A stretch of 64,000 bases of DNA from the NCBI RefSeq assembly GCF_014879975.1, contig NZ_CP062501.1, positions 1,488,001-1,552,000 on the forward strand. Reading direction: 5' to 3'. The DNA comes from Vibrio bathopelagicus (GTDB lineage: Bacteria; Pseudomonadota; Gammaproteobacteria; Enterobacterales; Vibrionaceae). The notes under the pieces are model-generated. The model worked only from the letters and a program-made list of their open reading frames with translations, searched no databases and was not told the DNA's origin. The translations under genes and the position numbers were made by a program. This document shows positions 17,660 through 28,000 of the stretch, piece after piece (positions within the stretch are counted from its first letter, which is position 1; each line of letters begins with the position of its first letter).

Positions 17660-18921
17660 GTAAATATCTCCTTCACTGCTTGTTCTAAACCAAAGAATTT
17701 TGCGCGTTCATAAATCACAGAACGAGTCGATAAACCGGGTGTTCTGAACTCACCTTCCATCTTTCCATCTTTGAAATTTGAAGTAGCTTCATAACGAAAA
17801 ATGTCTTCCATCACCACGCTATCCCCTTCCATCCCGATAATTTCAGAAATGTACATCACCTTGCGGCTACCATCGTGGAGGCGCTTTACTTGAACGATAA
17901 GGTCTACTGCACTAACGATGGTTCTACGTATTGCTGATATCGGCAGACTGGCTGTTGCCATCATTACCATGCTCTCAGTACGAGCAATGGCATCACGAGG
18001 TGTGTTAGCGTGCAATGTTGACATAGATCCGTCATGGCCAGTATTCATGGCTTGAAGCATCTCAAAGGCTTCACCACCACGACACTCACCTACAATGATT
18101 CTGTCGGGACGCATACGAAGGGCATTAATCACAAGGTCACGCGCGGTGATCTCTCCCGTCCCTTCAACGCTGGCTTGTCGAGTTTCAAGCCTAACGATGT
18201 GAGGCTTTTGAAGCTGTAGCTCAGCCGCATCTTCAATGGTAACAATACGTTCCGTGTCACCAATGAACCCAGACAACGCATTCAACAATGTCGTTTTGCC
18301 TGAGCCCGTACCACCAGAGATCAATATGTTGCACTTACAGTGACTGGCTATAGACAATAGCTTTGCCATTTCCACAGACATGGCACCAAACTCAGCTAGA
18401 TTCTCAAGCCTAATTTTTTGTTCTTTGAACTTACGAATAGAGATAGATGTGCCATCTATTGCAAGCGGTGGAATCACAATATTTACACGACTGCCATCCA
18501 TCAAACGAGCATCACAAAGAGGTTTCGATTCATCAATACGACGACCTACATTCGAAGCGATTCGTTTAGCGATGGTGTTCAGTTGCTTTTCATTAACAAA
18601 TTGAATGGGTGACTGTTCGACTTTGCCATTGATTTCGATGAAGATATCGGAAGGCCCATTTATCATAATGTCCGATATGTCATCGTTATCGACCAAAGCT
18701 TGCAGCGGCCCAAGACCTTTCAACTCATCGAGTAATGCTTTGACTAGATCAACGCGCTTAAGAGAGCTGACTTGCAATTGCTTCTTGTCGATCAATATAT
18801 TGACTGAATCTTTAAGCTGTTCTTCTAGCTCTTGATTACTGATTTCAACAAGCGTCGCGGCGTCCAAAGCATCGAAGATTTCATCTCGAAGCTGGATGTA
18901 AATTTCTTTTAATTGATTCAT
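17656..18921 (-). CDS. tadA: TadA/CpaF pilus assembly ATPase
   Basis: The 421-residue product is a type II/IV secretion ATPase. The Walker A sequence [16 protein letters not shown] is at about residues 200-214, followed by the Asp-box segment [10 protein letters not shown], the Walker B region [16 protein letters not shown] and the His-box [11 protein letters not shown]. The N-terminal domain has the CpaF signature [10 protein letters not shown]. TadA powers Flp pilus assembly, and in some species retraction. It overlaps both its neighbours by 4 bp (ATGA), so the tad genes are tightly coupled. Confidence 0.92.
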   Translation of the reverse strand: MNQLKEIYIQLRDEIFDALDAATLVEISNQELEEQLKDSVNILIDKKQLQVSSLKRVDLVKALLDELKGLGPLQALVDNDDISDIMINGPSDIFIEINGKVEQSPIQFVNEKQLNTIAKRIASNVGRRIDESKPLCDARLMDGSRVNIVIPPLAIDGTSISIRKFKEQKIRLENLAEFGAMSVEMAKLLSIASHCKCNILISGGTGSGKTTLLNALSGFIGDTERIVTIEDAAELQLQKPHIVRLETRQASVEGTGEITARDLVINALRMRPDRIIVGECRGGEAFEMLQAMNTGHDGSMSTLHANTPRDAIARTESMVMMATASLPISAIRRTIVSAVDLIVQVKRLHDGSRKVMYISEIIGMEGDSVVMEDIFRYEATSNFKDGKMEGEFRTPGLSTRSVIYERAKFFGLEQAVKEIFT

Positions 18922-20111
18922 TTTCTAAACAAACTGAAACGTGATTTGGTTTTAATTTTCTTGCCTGTTAACGTGGCAACCATACTCAAAACGGCAGTCG
19001 AGGACTTAGATTTAAGCAACTCATTAATACCCTGCTGCACCACTATTTTTTCAAGTGACGGCTCATACATAAAATCAATGCTATCTTTGGCTTTGATCCT
19101 CTCTTTTGCGCTTGCGAGCGTTACCATGAAGTCTTTCGCTGGTCTATTCAGGTTGAAAATAACCTGGTGTTCAGACTTACCGATCTTCTTCTTCAACGAG
19201 TTGTATGAACGCAATGAAGAAACCGAAGGTTCGCAAACAATAAAGATGCGGTGATACTTATCAGATAACTCCTGATCGTGCATCTCTTCGTAGCAAGACA
19301 GCGGCGCTGAATCGATAATAAAGTTATACTGATCAATTAGTTGACTCGAAAGGTTGTACAGCGTAGACGCGTGATCAGAAAGACAGGCAACATTCTTCTC
19401 TAGAACCAAATAATCAAGTTTCTCTTTAACGCCATGCACATAGGTTTTTGCTATCGCACTGTCGATATCGATCTGATTTAAGTCGATACTGTTGTGCTTG
19501 GCTTTCAAACCTTTTACACCAATATAAATGTCGCTGTTTAGCGCTCCTGAATCATGATCCACCAGGAGTGTCTTTAGGTTTGCTTGCTCTGCTAAGGAAT
19601 GTGCTAAAACAGAACTTACGCAAGATACTCCAATGCCGCCTTTGGTTCCTAACACTAATATACGTTTAGCTACTCGCGTTTTTTTAACGGTGCTTTCACC
19701 TTCTTGCGTCGCTTTTAATGCCGCGAGTAACGCATCAAGTTCAGAATCCCACAAGACATAAGTAGCACCCAGAGAATGCACTTGGTTACGCAGTTTTATA
19801 GAATCAACATCGCAGAGAACAAGCAAAGATATGTTCACATCTAGGCGAATCGAAATCTCGGATACTTGCTCAATAACGTTGGACGCGCTGCGAAGATCAA
19901 GTACAACATGATTAAGCTTGATGTTTGACTGATTCCAAACACCATCTAAATCAATATCAGTCACTTCAAGTGGTTTAGGAAAGCCTTCAATCGCGTATAG
20001 ATCATTAATCGATTCAGTTAAGGCGCTATCGTCTGAAACAATGAGATCGGTAGCCTCAACTGTCGACTTCATTTTCGAAGACGAATTACGAAACAAGATA
20101 TCCAAGTCCAT
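18918..20111 (-). CDS. tadZ: TadZ/CpaE-like localization ATPase with degenerate Walker A
   Basis: The 397-residue product has an N-terminal receiver-like domain of about 130 residues (LLVLCDVDSIKLRNQVHSLGA) and a C-terminal MinD/ParA-type domain starting near residue 140. The deviant Walker A reads GTKGGIGVSCVSS, so the usual KGGxGKT lysine and threonine after the glycine are missing, which is frequent in TadZ proteins. TadZ places the Tad machine at the cell pole. The gene starts 2 bp after the lipoprotein gene's stop and overlaps tadA. Confidence 0.82.
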   Translation of the reverse strand: MDLDILFRNSSSKMKSTVEATDLIVSDDSALTESINDLYAIEGFPKPLEVTDIDLDGVWNQSNIKLNHVVLDLRSASNVIEQVSEISIRLDVNISLLVLCDVDSIKLRNQVHSLGATYVLWDSELDALLAALKATQEGESTVKKTRVAKRILVLGTKGGIGVSCVSSVLAHSLAEQANLKTLLVDHDSGALNSDIYIGVKGLKAKHNSIDLNQIDIDSAIAKTYVHGVKEKLDYLVLEKNVACLSDHASTLYNLSSQLIDQYNFIIDSAPLSCYEEMHDQELSDKYHRIFIVCEPSVSSLRSYNSLKKKIGKSEHQVIFNLNRPAKDFMVTLASAKERIKAKDSIDFMYEPSLEKIVVQQGINELLKSKSSTAVLSMVATLTGKKIKTKSRFSLFRK

Positions 20112-20113
20112 AG

Positions 20114-20575
20114 CTATTTCGCCTTCTTAATTGGATTGACCAAGCTAATATTACGATTGTGCTCGACACTACAGCCAAATTGATAATCTTCTCTTTTAGA
20201 GAACACCATCACTCCACAGTCACTGCTTTTAATTCGGACATATCGACCTATGATTAGGATGTTTTTTTCTTGGTCATGATCGGCAAGCTCGACTTTATAT
20301 CTGTCTTTAGAGATAGACTCTAACTTAAATCGATCGCTTAACTTCGCGACAAATTCACTCGCATCAGGCTTATATCTAACCAAAAACGTCGCCTTTGCCT
20401 CTCTTACGTTGAGATCTCGAATAAAAGCCACAGAACGAGGCATCGAATCTTCATCAGTCGTCATGTCAAATTCAAAGCGTTCCTCTAATTGTTCAATAAC
20501 ACTAGAGTTACTGGTATCAAGATGAGTACAAGCAGAAGTGAAAAAAGCTATTAAAGTAATAACGAGCCATCTCAT
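20114..20575 (-). CDS. Tad-operon lipoprotein at the rcpB/cpaD position
   Basis: The 153-residue product has a lipoprotein signal peptide ending FFTSAC. The mature part is a small mixed domain with two further cysteines (DCGVMVFSKREDYQFGC). It lies between the secretin rcpA and tadZ, where other Tad loci encode RcpB or CpaD, but I do not see enough sequence similarity to name it. Its start overlaps the rcpA stop by one base (TAATG). It probably helps the RcpA secretin in the outer membrane. Confidence 0.7.
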   Translation of the reverse strand: MRWLVITLIAFFTSACTHLDTSNSSVIEQLEERFEFDMTTDEDSMPRSVAFIRDLNVREAKATFLVRYKPDASEFVAKLSDRFKLESISKDRYKVELADHDQEKNILIIGRYVRIKSSDCGVMVFSKREDYQFGCSVEHNRNISLVNPIKKAK

Positions 20576-21900
20576 TAGTTGAACCCTCCTTGGTTAATCG
20601 TGTCTTCCAACTCAGGTTCATCGAGATCTGAGAGGTCTATTCTTAGCAATCGTTCTAGGTCACTGGTACGTCTAAAGCTTGGTAACTTAACTTGTTCTTG
20701 CTCGACGGGATCAACGAGATTGACAGTCGCAACAATGATTAATTCCGTTTTAGAGCGATTCGTAGAAGTGTGGCTAAATAGAGCTCCAAGGATTGGGATA
20801 TCCCCCAGAATTGGTATCTTGGTTAACGATTCACGCTCTTCTGACGTAAGTAGCCCCGCCAGTACAAAGCTTTGCCCATCTTTTAAATGAACTGTTGTTT
20901 GAGCTCGTCGAGTCCGCAAAGAAGGCACAGAAATTAGACCTGTCGTAGTTTTGTTTGATTCATCAATCGAACTGACTTCAGGAATAAGAGTCAACCGAAT
21001 GTTCTCTGTATCCGTGACCTTCGCAACCATGGCCAACTTAACTCCATACTCTTTGTAAGAAATGGTAATCCCGTCTTCATCTCGAACAGCGATTGGTATC
21101 TCGCCACCTGCTAGGAAACTGGCCTGCTCACCCGAAATAACAGAAAGGTTGGGCTCGGCCAATACCCGCCCGATTTTGTCATCACCACTTGCGGAGATAA
21201 CAGAAACGATATCTTGAGCCGTAAAATCAAGGAGCTTATTCACAAAAGTCCCTGGCTCCCCACTGTCACTGTAAGTCACACCTAATTCGGTAAGGAAAGA
21301 GCTCGACACTTCCGCCACAGTCAGCTTTACGTTGATCTGTTCGGTGGTCAAAACTTTCAGGTTATTAATAACTTGGTCATAGTTGTACTGTGCCGTGTAC
21401 TCTAGCTCGTCTAAAGCTTCACCATCAGCATCCTTTAGCTCGTAAGCCGTTCTACGGCGATCTTTCTTCAACATTTCGCCGACAAGTCGATTGATCTTTT
21501 GTTTAATTTCTTCGCTACCGACAATACCGTCTAAGACCACTTGGTCACCGACATTGGAAACCATAACGCTTTCATCAGGGAATCGAGCGATGAGCGTTTG
21601 CTTAAGAAGTCTTAAGCTTTGATTGACAACCAATTCCGCATTGTAAATTTCATTTCCACCGCGATCATAAACAATCACAGAGGTAGTACCCTGGCCAACG
21701 CCGTAAACTACAACCTTGTTTTCATCGATAATTTTGTAGTCAGCTATTTCTTGATTCGCCACAAATACCGTTGATATCTGTCGCTTCAAATTAATGGTTT
21801 TCGCAGCGCCTTGATCCAAGTTCATTAATTCTGATGCGAGTAATGGACAAGAAAGAATCCCGCACAATAGCAAGGCTATATTTTTCTTCTTCAAAGTCAT
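20575..21900 (-). CDS. rcpA: RcpA/CpaC outer-membrane secretin
   Basis: The 441-residue product has a signal peptide (NIALLLCGILSCPLLA), an N-terminal pilus/BON-type domain (VFVANQEIADYKIIDENKVV; VLDGIVGSEE), and a C-terminal secretin domain with LAEPNLSVISGEQASFLAGG, VPSLRTRRAQTTVHLKDGQ and ILGDIPILGALFS. It forms the outer-membrane channel of the Flp pilus. The ATG at 21900 is chosen for its AAGGA site; it lies one base beyond the rcpC stop. Confidence 0.9.
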   Translation of the reverse strand: MTLKKKNIALLLCGILSCPLLASELMNLDQGAAKTINLKRQISTVFVANQEIADYKIIDENKVVVYGVGQGTTSVIVYDRGGNEIYNAELVVNQSLRLLKQTLIARFPDESVMVSNVGDQVVLDGIVGSEEIKQKINRLVGEMLKKDRRRTAYELKDADGEALDELEYTAQYNYDQVINNLKVLTTEQINVKLTVAEVSSSFLTELGVTYSDSGEPGTFVNKLLDFTAQDIVSVISASGDDKIGRVLAEPNLSVISGEQASFLAGGEIPIAVRDEDGITISYKEYGVKLAMVAKVTDTENIRLTLIPEVSSIDESNKTTTGLISVPSLRTRRAQTTVHLKDGQSFVLAGLLTSEERESLTKIPILGDIPILGALFSHTSTNRSKTELIIVATVNLVDPVEQEQVKLPSFRRTSDLERLLRIDLSDLDEPELEDTINQGGFN

Positions 21901-21901
21901 G

Positions 21902-22678
21902 TTATTCCTTACCACGTAATTCTCTGACACCGAACTGAGTTTCTAAAAGGTCACTACTGCGGATAGATAAATAGCGATTCTCGATTTCAGATGGAATGAT
22001 ATTCACATCACCGATTTTTTGAGCCATTTCAAGTTTCAAAACGCTGCGCATATTTAATGCAATAACTAAACTGTATTTTTTATCTTCGGCATCCTCTGAA
22101 TCAGTATCTTCACTGCCTTTTATTACCTGCAGCACGCGAGCTCCACTAATAATCACTCGGCTAACGAGATCACCGATGTCACCATATCCATTCTCAACTA
22201 GATTTGATTTTGATGAGGTTGTGGAAACGAAGCTCACTTTATCACCAGGGGTAAGCGTTGCGGTTTGTACGACTCCGATACCAGTTACTTCATAAAAATA
22301 AGGTAATTCACCGTCATTTAATGACAGGTACATATAATCTCGGTCACCCGGGTTAGAGATCATATCTTGTGTTATATAGGTACCTGCGCTGATGTCGTCT
22401 TTAAAAAGAGCACCAGGTTCAACAATAAGATCGTCTTCTAACGTGTAGTAGTAACCATCTAAATCAGATATATGGACAAACTTCTTATCATAAAAATTAG
22501 GAGTTAACGGTTGAGAACGTTTTATCGCTTTCTGAGTGACTAAAATACTAACCTTAGGTTCTTCTTTCTGCTGAACTTCCTGTGGTTCTTCATCAGATGA
22601 CATATAGTTCATATTGATATAAATCAATGTAGAGAAAATAGAAAAAGCGACAAGAAGGAGAATGATAATTCTGTTCAT
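21902..22678 (-). CDS. rcpC: RcpC/CpaB pilus assembly protein
   Basis: The 258-residue product has one N-terminal membrane anchor (IIILLLVAFSIFSTLIYI) and an SAF-type domain (VTQKAIKRSQPLTPNFYD, then AGTYITQDMI) typical of CpaB/RcpC. Such proteins help or modulate the secretin in the periplasm. It is separated from flp by a hairpin that may reduce read-through. Confidence 0.85.
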   Translation of the reverse strand: MNRIIILLLVAFSIFSTLIYINMNYMSSDEEPQEVQQKEEPKVSILVTQKAIKRSQPLTPNFYDKKFVHISDLDGYYYTLEDDLIVEPGALFKDDISAGTYITQDMISNPGDRDYMYLSLNDGELPYFYEVTGIGVVQTATLTPGDKVSFVSTTSSKSNLVENGYGDIGDLVSRVIISGARVLQVIKGSEDTDSEDAEDKKYSLVIALNMRSVLKLEMAQKIGDVNIIPSEIENRYLSIRSSDLLETQFGVRELRGKE

Positions 22679-22692
22679 ATTAAGCCTAAAAC

Positions 22693-22714
22693 AGGGGCAA
22701 AAGCCCCTTTATAT
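22693..22714 (-). terminator. Hairpin between flp and rcpC (partial terminator)
   Basis: AGGGGC and GCCCCT form a 6-bp GC-rich stem with an AAAA loop; on the minus strand it is followed by TGTTTTAG. It lies between the major pilin gene and rcpC. A weak terminator here would let flp be made in excess over the machine, as is common in pilus operons. Confidence 0.5.
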
Positions 22715-22732
22715 ATTATTCTTAGTGGCTGA

Positions 22733-22945
22733 TTATTTGCCTGTAGTAGCTGTAGTCAAATTGGTGGTCACTTTAGTTAATGCACCAGTGATAGCATTTT
22801 TAAGCGCATCAGTTTGAAATGCCGCTAATACTAGAGCCGACATTACAACAGCAATAATTGCATATTCCACAGCAGTAACACCGCGTACATCATCTTCGAA
22901 CTTCATTTTTAGTTCAGCTAGTTTTGCTAAAGTTTTGTAATACAT
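22733..22945 (-). CDS. flp: Flp major prepilin
   Basis: The 70-residue product is a Flp/Fap-type pilin: a basic leader ending in RG at residues 21-22, then VTAVEYAIIAVVMSALVLA, where cleavage after Gly-22 gives Glu at +5 and Tyr at +6, the Flp signature. The tail is Thr-rich. AGGATTATT precedes the ATG. It is the first gene of the long minus-strand Tad operon. Confidence 0.93.
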   Translation of the reverse strand: MYYKTLAKLAELKMKFEDDVRGVTAVEYAIIAVVMSALVLAAFQTDALKNAITGALTKVTTNLTTATTGK

Positions 22946-23154
22946 AATAATCCTATAAAAAGTATATTGACCATTGGTCTAATTGAAATTGCGAGTAAAA
23001 TTTACCCGATACAAAAACATACATCCAATTAATAGTTATTATGATCGCATAACATAAACTTATTACAGTCCACATTAGTATTTTTTATAGCTCTATAATA
23101 ATTGAAAATGTGGTTTACATTGATACAGCTAACGATTACCTATACTCTATATTT
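22946..23154. promoter_or_regulatory. Divergent promoter region between flp and tadV
   Basis: This AT-rich gap separates the flp operon from tadV. A perfect palindrome GACCATTGGTC is at 22969-22979, 24 bp before the flp start. TATAAT at 23094-23099 is a good -10 box for tadV, but no matching -35 is clear. Its position argues for the ATG at 23155 and against a GTG at 23110 as the tadV start. Confidence 0.4.
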
Positions 23155-23613
23155 ATGAATGTAGATATATTATTTTATGCCACTTTAATTTTTGTAAACT
23201 TTTTAATCTTAGTATGTGTGTGTTTTTTCGATGGAAAGTATAGAAAAATACCAAACAATCTCAGTAAGACTGCTTTAATATTTAGCATTTTCGTCGCACT
23301 GTATAACGGTTATTTAATGACTTCGCTTTCCATTGCTATTTTATGCTTCTTTGTATTTTTTATTCTTTGGTATGTAAAGGTTATAGGTGCTGGAGATGTG
23401 AAGTTAATCAGTGCCCTAATCATTAGCATACAACCCGACTTTGCAATAATAACACTGATTTTTATAGGTTTTTGGGGGGGGGTGTTAGTCTCTATTATGT
23501 ACATAATAGGAAAAGCAGCAGGTTTTGATAGCTACAAAAAAGGCATTCCTTACGGAATACCTATTGCTTTGAGTTGCTTTATCTTTAGCACAATATCAAT
23601 ATTGTCAAACTGA
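23155..23613 (+). CDS. tadV: TadV/CpaA prepilin peptidase with a nine-G tract
   Basis: The 152-residue membrane protein is an A24-family aspartic prepilin peptidase. It has the two catalytic-Asp regions FFDGKYRKIPN and GAGDVKL and about four to five membrane helices. It should cut Flp, TadE and TadF leaders. It is divergent from the flp operon rather than inside it, and its stop directly abuts the LysR gene's end. At 23474-23482 the coding sequence contains an unbroken run of nine G residues (codons for Trp-Gly-Gly-Val). This is striking in an AT-rich gene because GGG glycine codons are rare in Vibrio. Confidence 0.85.
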   Translation: MNVDILFYATLIFVNFLILVCVCFFDGKYRKIPNNLSKTALIFSIFVALYNGYLMTSLSIAILCFFVFFILWYVKVIGAGDVKLISALIISIQPDFAIITLIFIGFWGGVLVSIMYIIGKAAGFDSYKKGIPYGIPIALSCFIFSTISILSN

Positions 23614-24498
23614 TTACATAATATTATGATTCAACACAGGTGTTGAAATGTCACTAATTTGAAATAGCTGTTGGATCTTATCTTTAATGCCTAACGTCTC
23701 TAATTCTTGTGAAATCTCATCGCTACACCAGACATACATATTCACTTTTTGACGTAATGGTATTGTTTTACAATTATGGTGGCATATCGACCACTCAGGA
23801 AATATTAGAATAGTTCCGTTGGTTTCCAATTCATTTTTTAGTAACTGACATGAGCTTGTTTTCACCCAACTTGTCACATGTGAAGAATCAATATTATAGT
23901 CGTTAAGCAACTCCTGAACATAAGACTTAGGCAAAGAACTACAGTAAACAACTCTCTGTGGGTAACACTCGTGCGGATCAAGTGAATTAGAATGTGCGAT
24001 CACATAATTCACTGTTTTTAACTGATAGGATTTTCCATTCTCTTGTGAAATTCTATCCATCGTGAATATTAAGTCGTAGCGAGACGAGTCCAGTAGAGAA
24101 GACTTAGTAAAACTGTTTATGGACAAGTCTATATTGTTCAACATTCTAAATTCATTGATTACCCGTTCAACCATATCGAAGCAAAAAGATTCAGCAATCG
24201 CTATATTGAATTGATCTCGTAACTCCACTTTTTCTAGATCTTCAAACAACCTTTCGTACATAGACATTGTTTGATCTGCGTAATCGAGTAGTACTTTTCC
24301 GTGTTTAGTGAGTAAAAATCCTTCCTTTCTATCAAAAATACTCGCCCCAATCGTATTCTCTATCTTTTTAATATGTTGAGAAACCGCAGGCTGTGTCATA
24401 AATAGAGACTCAGCTGCAGCTGTAAAACTTTTGTGTTTAGCAACGTGTGAAAATGTTCTTAAATATTTGACGTCGATAGACCTGTTGACGTTTTTCAT
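23614..24498 (-). CDS. LysR-family transcriptional regulator
   Basis: The 294-residue protein has a LysR winged-helix domain at the N-terminus (YLRTFSHVAKHKSFTAAAES, then MTQPAVSQHIKKIE) and a weakly conserved substrate-binding domain. Its effector is not apparent. It is convergent with tadV with no gap between stop codons. Its position beside the Tad island makes the pilus genes possible targets, but this is inference. Confidence 0.88.
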   Translation of the reverse strand: MKNVNRSIDVKYLRTFSHVAKHKSFTAAAESLFMTQPAVSQHIKKIENTIGASIFDRKEGFLLTKHGKVLLDYADQTMSMYERLFEDLEKVELRDQFNIAIAESFCFDMVERVINEFRMLNNIDLSINSFTKSSLLDSSRYDLIFTMDRISQENGKSYQLKTVNYVIAHSNSLDPHECYPQRVVYCSSLPKSYVQELLNDYNIDSSHVTSWVKTSSCQLLKNELETNGTILIFPEWSICHHNCKTIPLRQKVNMYVWCSDEISQELETLGIKDKIQQLFQISDISTPVLNHNIM

Positions 24499-24589
24499 GG
24501 TGCAAACTACCCCGATGTTGCGTTATTTTATTAATTATTCTTATTAAAAATCAGCGTAAAAGTAACAATAGTGTCATTCAGATACAAAA

Positions 24590-24621
24590 AAACATTATTT
24601 ATATAGTCATAAATAATGTTT
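24590..24621 (-). terminator. Terminator-like hairpin upstream of the LysR gene
   Basis: This is a perfect 13-bp stem with loop ATAGTC, followed by TTTTTT on the minus strand. It would end a minus-strand transcript that starts further right, or attenuate the LysR mRNA. Confidence 0.45.
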
Positions 24622-25004
24622 ATATCCATCTAAATAAACAAATAAATTTTCCGCACCAACAACTGATTCACAAATCCTTATGTGCTTTTACAAACAACAT
24701 ATTTCGCTTGTCATTCGTGTTCCAGAGTCCTTACACAACACCCTCTCCAAGCAAATGACAATCAACACAATTATAACCAAAACTTATGCACTCACCACCT
24801 TAATGGCACGTGAAAGCTTTGAAATTTATGTAAATAATCGACATTTATAAGGCTAAAGTTCAAAAGTCACTCAAACTGAGCATTGTTCGTTTTTGTGATC
24901 AAGATTGCACGCAAATGAAACTAAACACCTATAAACGTCGCTCTTGATTCAGAAATGCGACAGATAACTTCATTTTTTGAGTTAAAATTTAGAAATGGAA
25001 AAAG

Positions 25005-25034
25005 AAAAGAGCTAATCAAATTAGCTCTCTTTTG
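25005..25034 (-). terminator. Rho-independent terminator of the M6 protease gene
   Basis: GAGCTAAT and ATTAGCTC form an 8-bp stem with a 3-nt loop; on the minus strand it is followed by a T-rich run. It lies about 15 bp beyond the stop. Confidence 0.7.
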
Positions 25035-25044
25035 TTATTTTATT

Positions 25045-28000
25045 CTATCGCTGAACTCTCAATCGGAAGAGTAAACAAAGTATAATAAGAACCGACAAGG
25101 AAGAACTTCCTCCTGATGAATCGCTCTGAGTTATTGGCATAGAGGCTTCATTTGAAACATTTGGTAAAACTTCTATGTCAAACGAACCAACCCATTCACC
25201 ACCATCGGCCGATAAAGCCTTATATTTAATCGTGTCATATAACGCTAACTTACGTTGAGTAGGCGCATTATAAATGATCTTACTATCGACAATTTTTGCA
25301 ATTCCATTACGTGGAGATTCCAATATATATAACGAGTGAACACCACCGTTAATATTAGGAACCAAATTGATTTCATCTCCATATTTTACTTGCAGAGATT
25401 TAGTACCCAAGAGTGATGCTTGCTTTCTTCGCACATCAACCACTACAGACTGCTTTGTATACCCTCCTGACGAGTCCTGTACCAGAATAGAAAATCTGTA
25501 TTTCTCACCTTCCAAAGCATCACTAGGTACCGTCACCTTAAGGGCTTTAGACTGTGTACCACTTAACAGCAATCTTGGTCCTTGTACTTGAGACCACGTG
25601 ATTTGATGCTCCGAAGAATCGATATCGATAATATTAGTTACAGTGAATATTACGGTTTCACCAGGCTCAGGCTTTGCGTCTAGCCGATCTAGAGTGAACT
25701 TCGGGGCGTCATTCACTGGATTTATTTCAACGTCCACATGAGCAAAGTCCGTCTTATCACCAAGCCGACCTACCAAACGGTATGTAAAATTGTCACGACC
25801 AAACTGGTCAGACAGCGGAAAGTAAGTTCCATCTTTTATCACCCCTTTGGTCGGCTTCTTCCCGAGTTCTACAACATAGTTATTAGGCTTAGGTAAATTG
25901 ATATCATTCGCCAACAGATCGAGCATAAAAGGGATGTCTTCATCGGTCGATATCCTATCGTCGACGGCAATAGGTTTCTCTTGTGTCGGCAGTTCAAAAA
26001 GTACTGCAAAAGGAAAGTTCTGACCAAACCCACGGCTCAAACCTCGAGTTTTGTAATCAGAAATGGTCCCCGAAAACTGTCTTTTTCTTTGTCCGTCTCC
26101 TAAATACGCATCTAAAAACTGTGTTGAATATTCAGGAGTACCATTTTCAATCTCTAGGACAATTAACTTAGAGCCCAAGCCAAGCTTAATTTTCTCATCA
26201 AAAATGATTTGTCCGCCACCTTGCTGAGCAACGCCTCGGTGTAACAATCGAGCGGCGTTCTCGTCAATAACTGCATTGCCGAATCTTGGTTGATATGGAT
26301 ATTCCACCAAACGATAGAACATAGGCATCGCTATGCTCGTTGCTTTCGCGTAAAAATGAATCCCTGCTATGTCTTGTTTGCCGTTAACCACATCAATGGA
26401 AAAACCTAAAACATTACTATCCAAGTTGTAACGTGGGTAAGTCCTTCCGAATGAGGTTACCCAAGACGTTTTATTATTTGAGTTAGGCACTAATAAAGAG
26501 AAAGTCGCTTTGGTATCATCGCTGACAATGTTGGTTATCGATATATCCGTCTTTCTTCCTGCAGTAATCGCCGTTAAGGAAGGTTCAGAGTCATCTGAGA
26601 GATTGGTAACCGATTCTCTACCAGGGAAAACATCACCATCATCTCCAGACGAAAATCCACTCTCAAGCAGCCCCTGCCCATCAGCTTGGAATACCTGCAC
26701 TTGCATGGGACCCGAACTGTTGAATTGGTTATCTATATTCACTGCTGTTATTAATAAGCCCTCTCCACGAAGCGCTTGGTCGTAATTGTTTTTGCGCCTA
26801 TTTTCAATGTAAGCACGGGGCCCAAATTGCTTGAGATAAGGATCGAGATGAATAACGCTTTCGCCTTTGATTGTGTTTATGTCGACACTGCCGTTATTTG
26901 AGAGCAATTTTGGCTTTAAAAAACCTGATGCCTCTTTGCTCCACGCCAACATGTTAACCGGCGTTTCTCCAGCATACTGGTCACTGGGTTTACTGCCCCA
27001 ACTACCACCTCCCATTAGTCCCCAATGCCCAATCGAACCATCATGTTTATAAGAATATAGATCAGGCAGCCCTAACATCAGGTGTCCAAGTTCGTGAGCA
27101 ATAACACCCATGGTTGATTGGTGGTCATCTTGATAATCTGCGAATAGGCAGTACGCGCTAATACGCTTCCCGTCTATCTCTACAGTTCGGTGAGCAAACT
27201 TGTGCGGCCAAATAGTGGGCGTTTTACGTGTACCACTAGATTTGTCATTACCAGCAAACACAAACATAACGGACAGTTCTTGTGGGGAGATACTATCGTC
27301 ATTGTTGTAGTCATATTGAGAGAGGTTAAAGTCAACATCTAACGCTTCATACGCCTTGGTGAACACATTATTAAGTTTACTTTGGCAATTACTTTCAGAC
27401 TTAGAGTGGCAATTGGGATGATCTATATCCAACGTGACATTAATAACGCCATCATTTTTTGTTCCTTCGTTTTCTTTGGCCGGAACGACTTTATAATTCC
27501 CATAACTATTTTTAAGAAAATAATCTTGAACACTTTGTTGGTTTTCACCAAATATCGTCGACTGAAAGTCATTTTCTATCTGTTCGTTTGAAAAGCTAAC
27601 TTGTACTACCAACAAAGCTTGCTCAGTGATTCTTTTTTTCGAAGGACTTTTTAGAAGTGAGAGTTGATTTTCTATTGGGGTAAATCTTTTAAGATTTGCA
27701 GCAGGTGAGTCAAAATATTCATTGATGTGTATTGGATCGATTTTCAGATTTTTTATGTTTGATTCTATTGGCACTTCAGCTTCACTCGAAGCCAGTACTC
27801 CAGTAGAAACAACTCTGCCTGTACCATCATCATTTGTTTCGTATTTGGCAAAATACCATTGATTATCAGTATTCTGAACGTATATGTGACCATCATGGTC
27901 TTGATACCAAAACATATGCTGGGAGCCCATTAACCGCAGTTCTTTTGTACTGCCATCAATAAAGGTCATCGTGTGCCAGGTCGGCGCAGGTAAAGTAGTC

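Larger units (their letters stand above)
24499..25044. other. AT-rich intergenic region with long hairpin
   Basis: No ORF is convincing. A perfect 13-bp inverted repeat AAACATTATTTAT (24590-24602) with ATAAATAATGTTT (24609-24621) has a 6-nt loop; on the minus strand it is followed by six T, so it resembles a terminator about 90 bp upstream of the LysR start. The terminator of the M6 protease gene is at 25005-25034. Confidence 0.45.
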
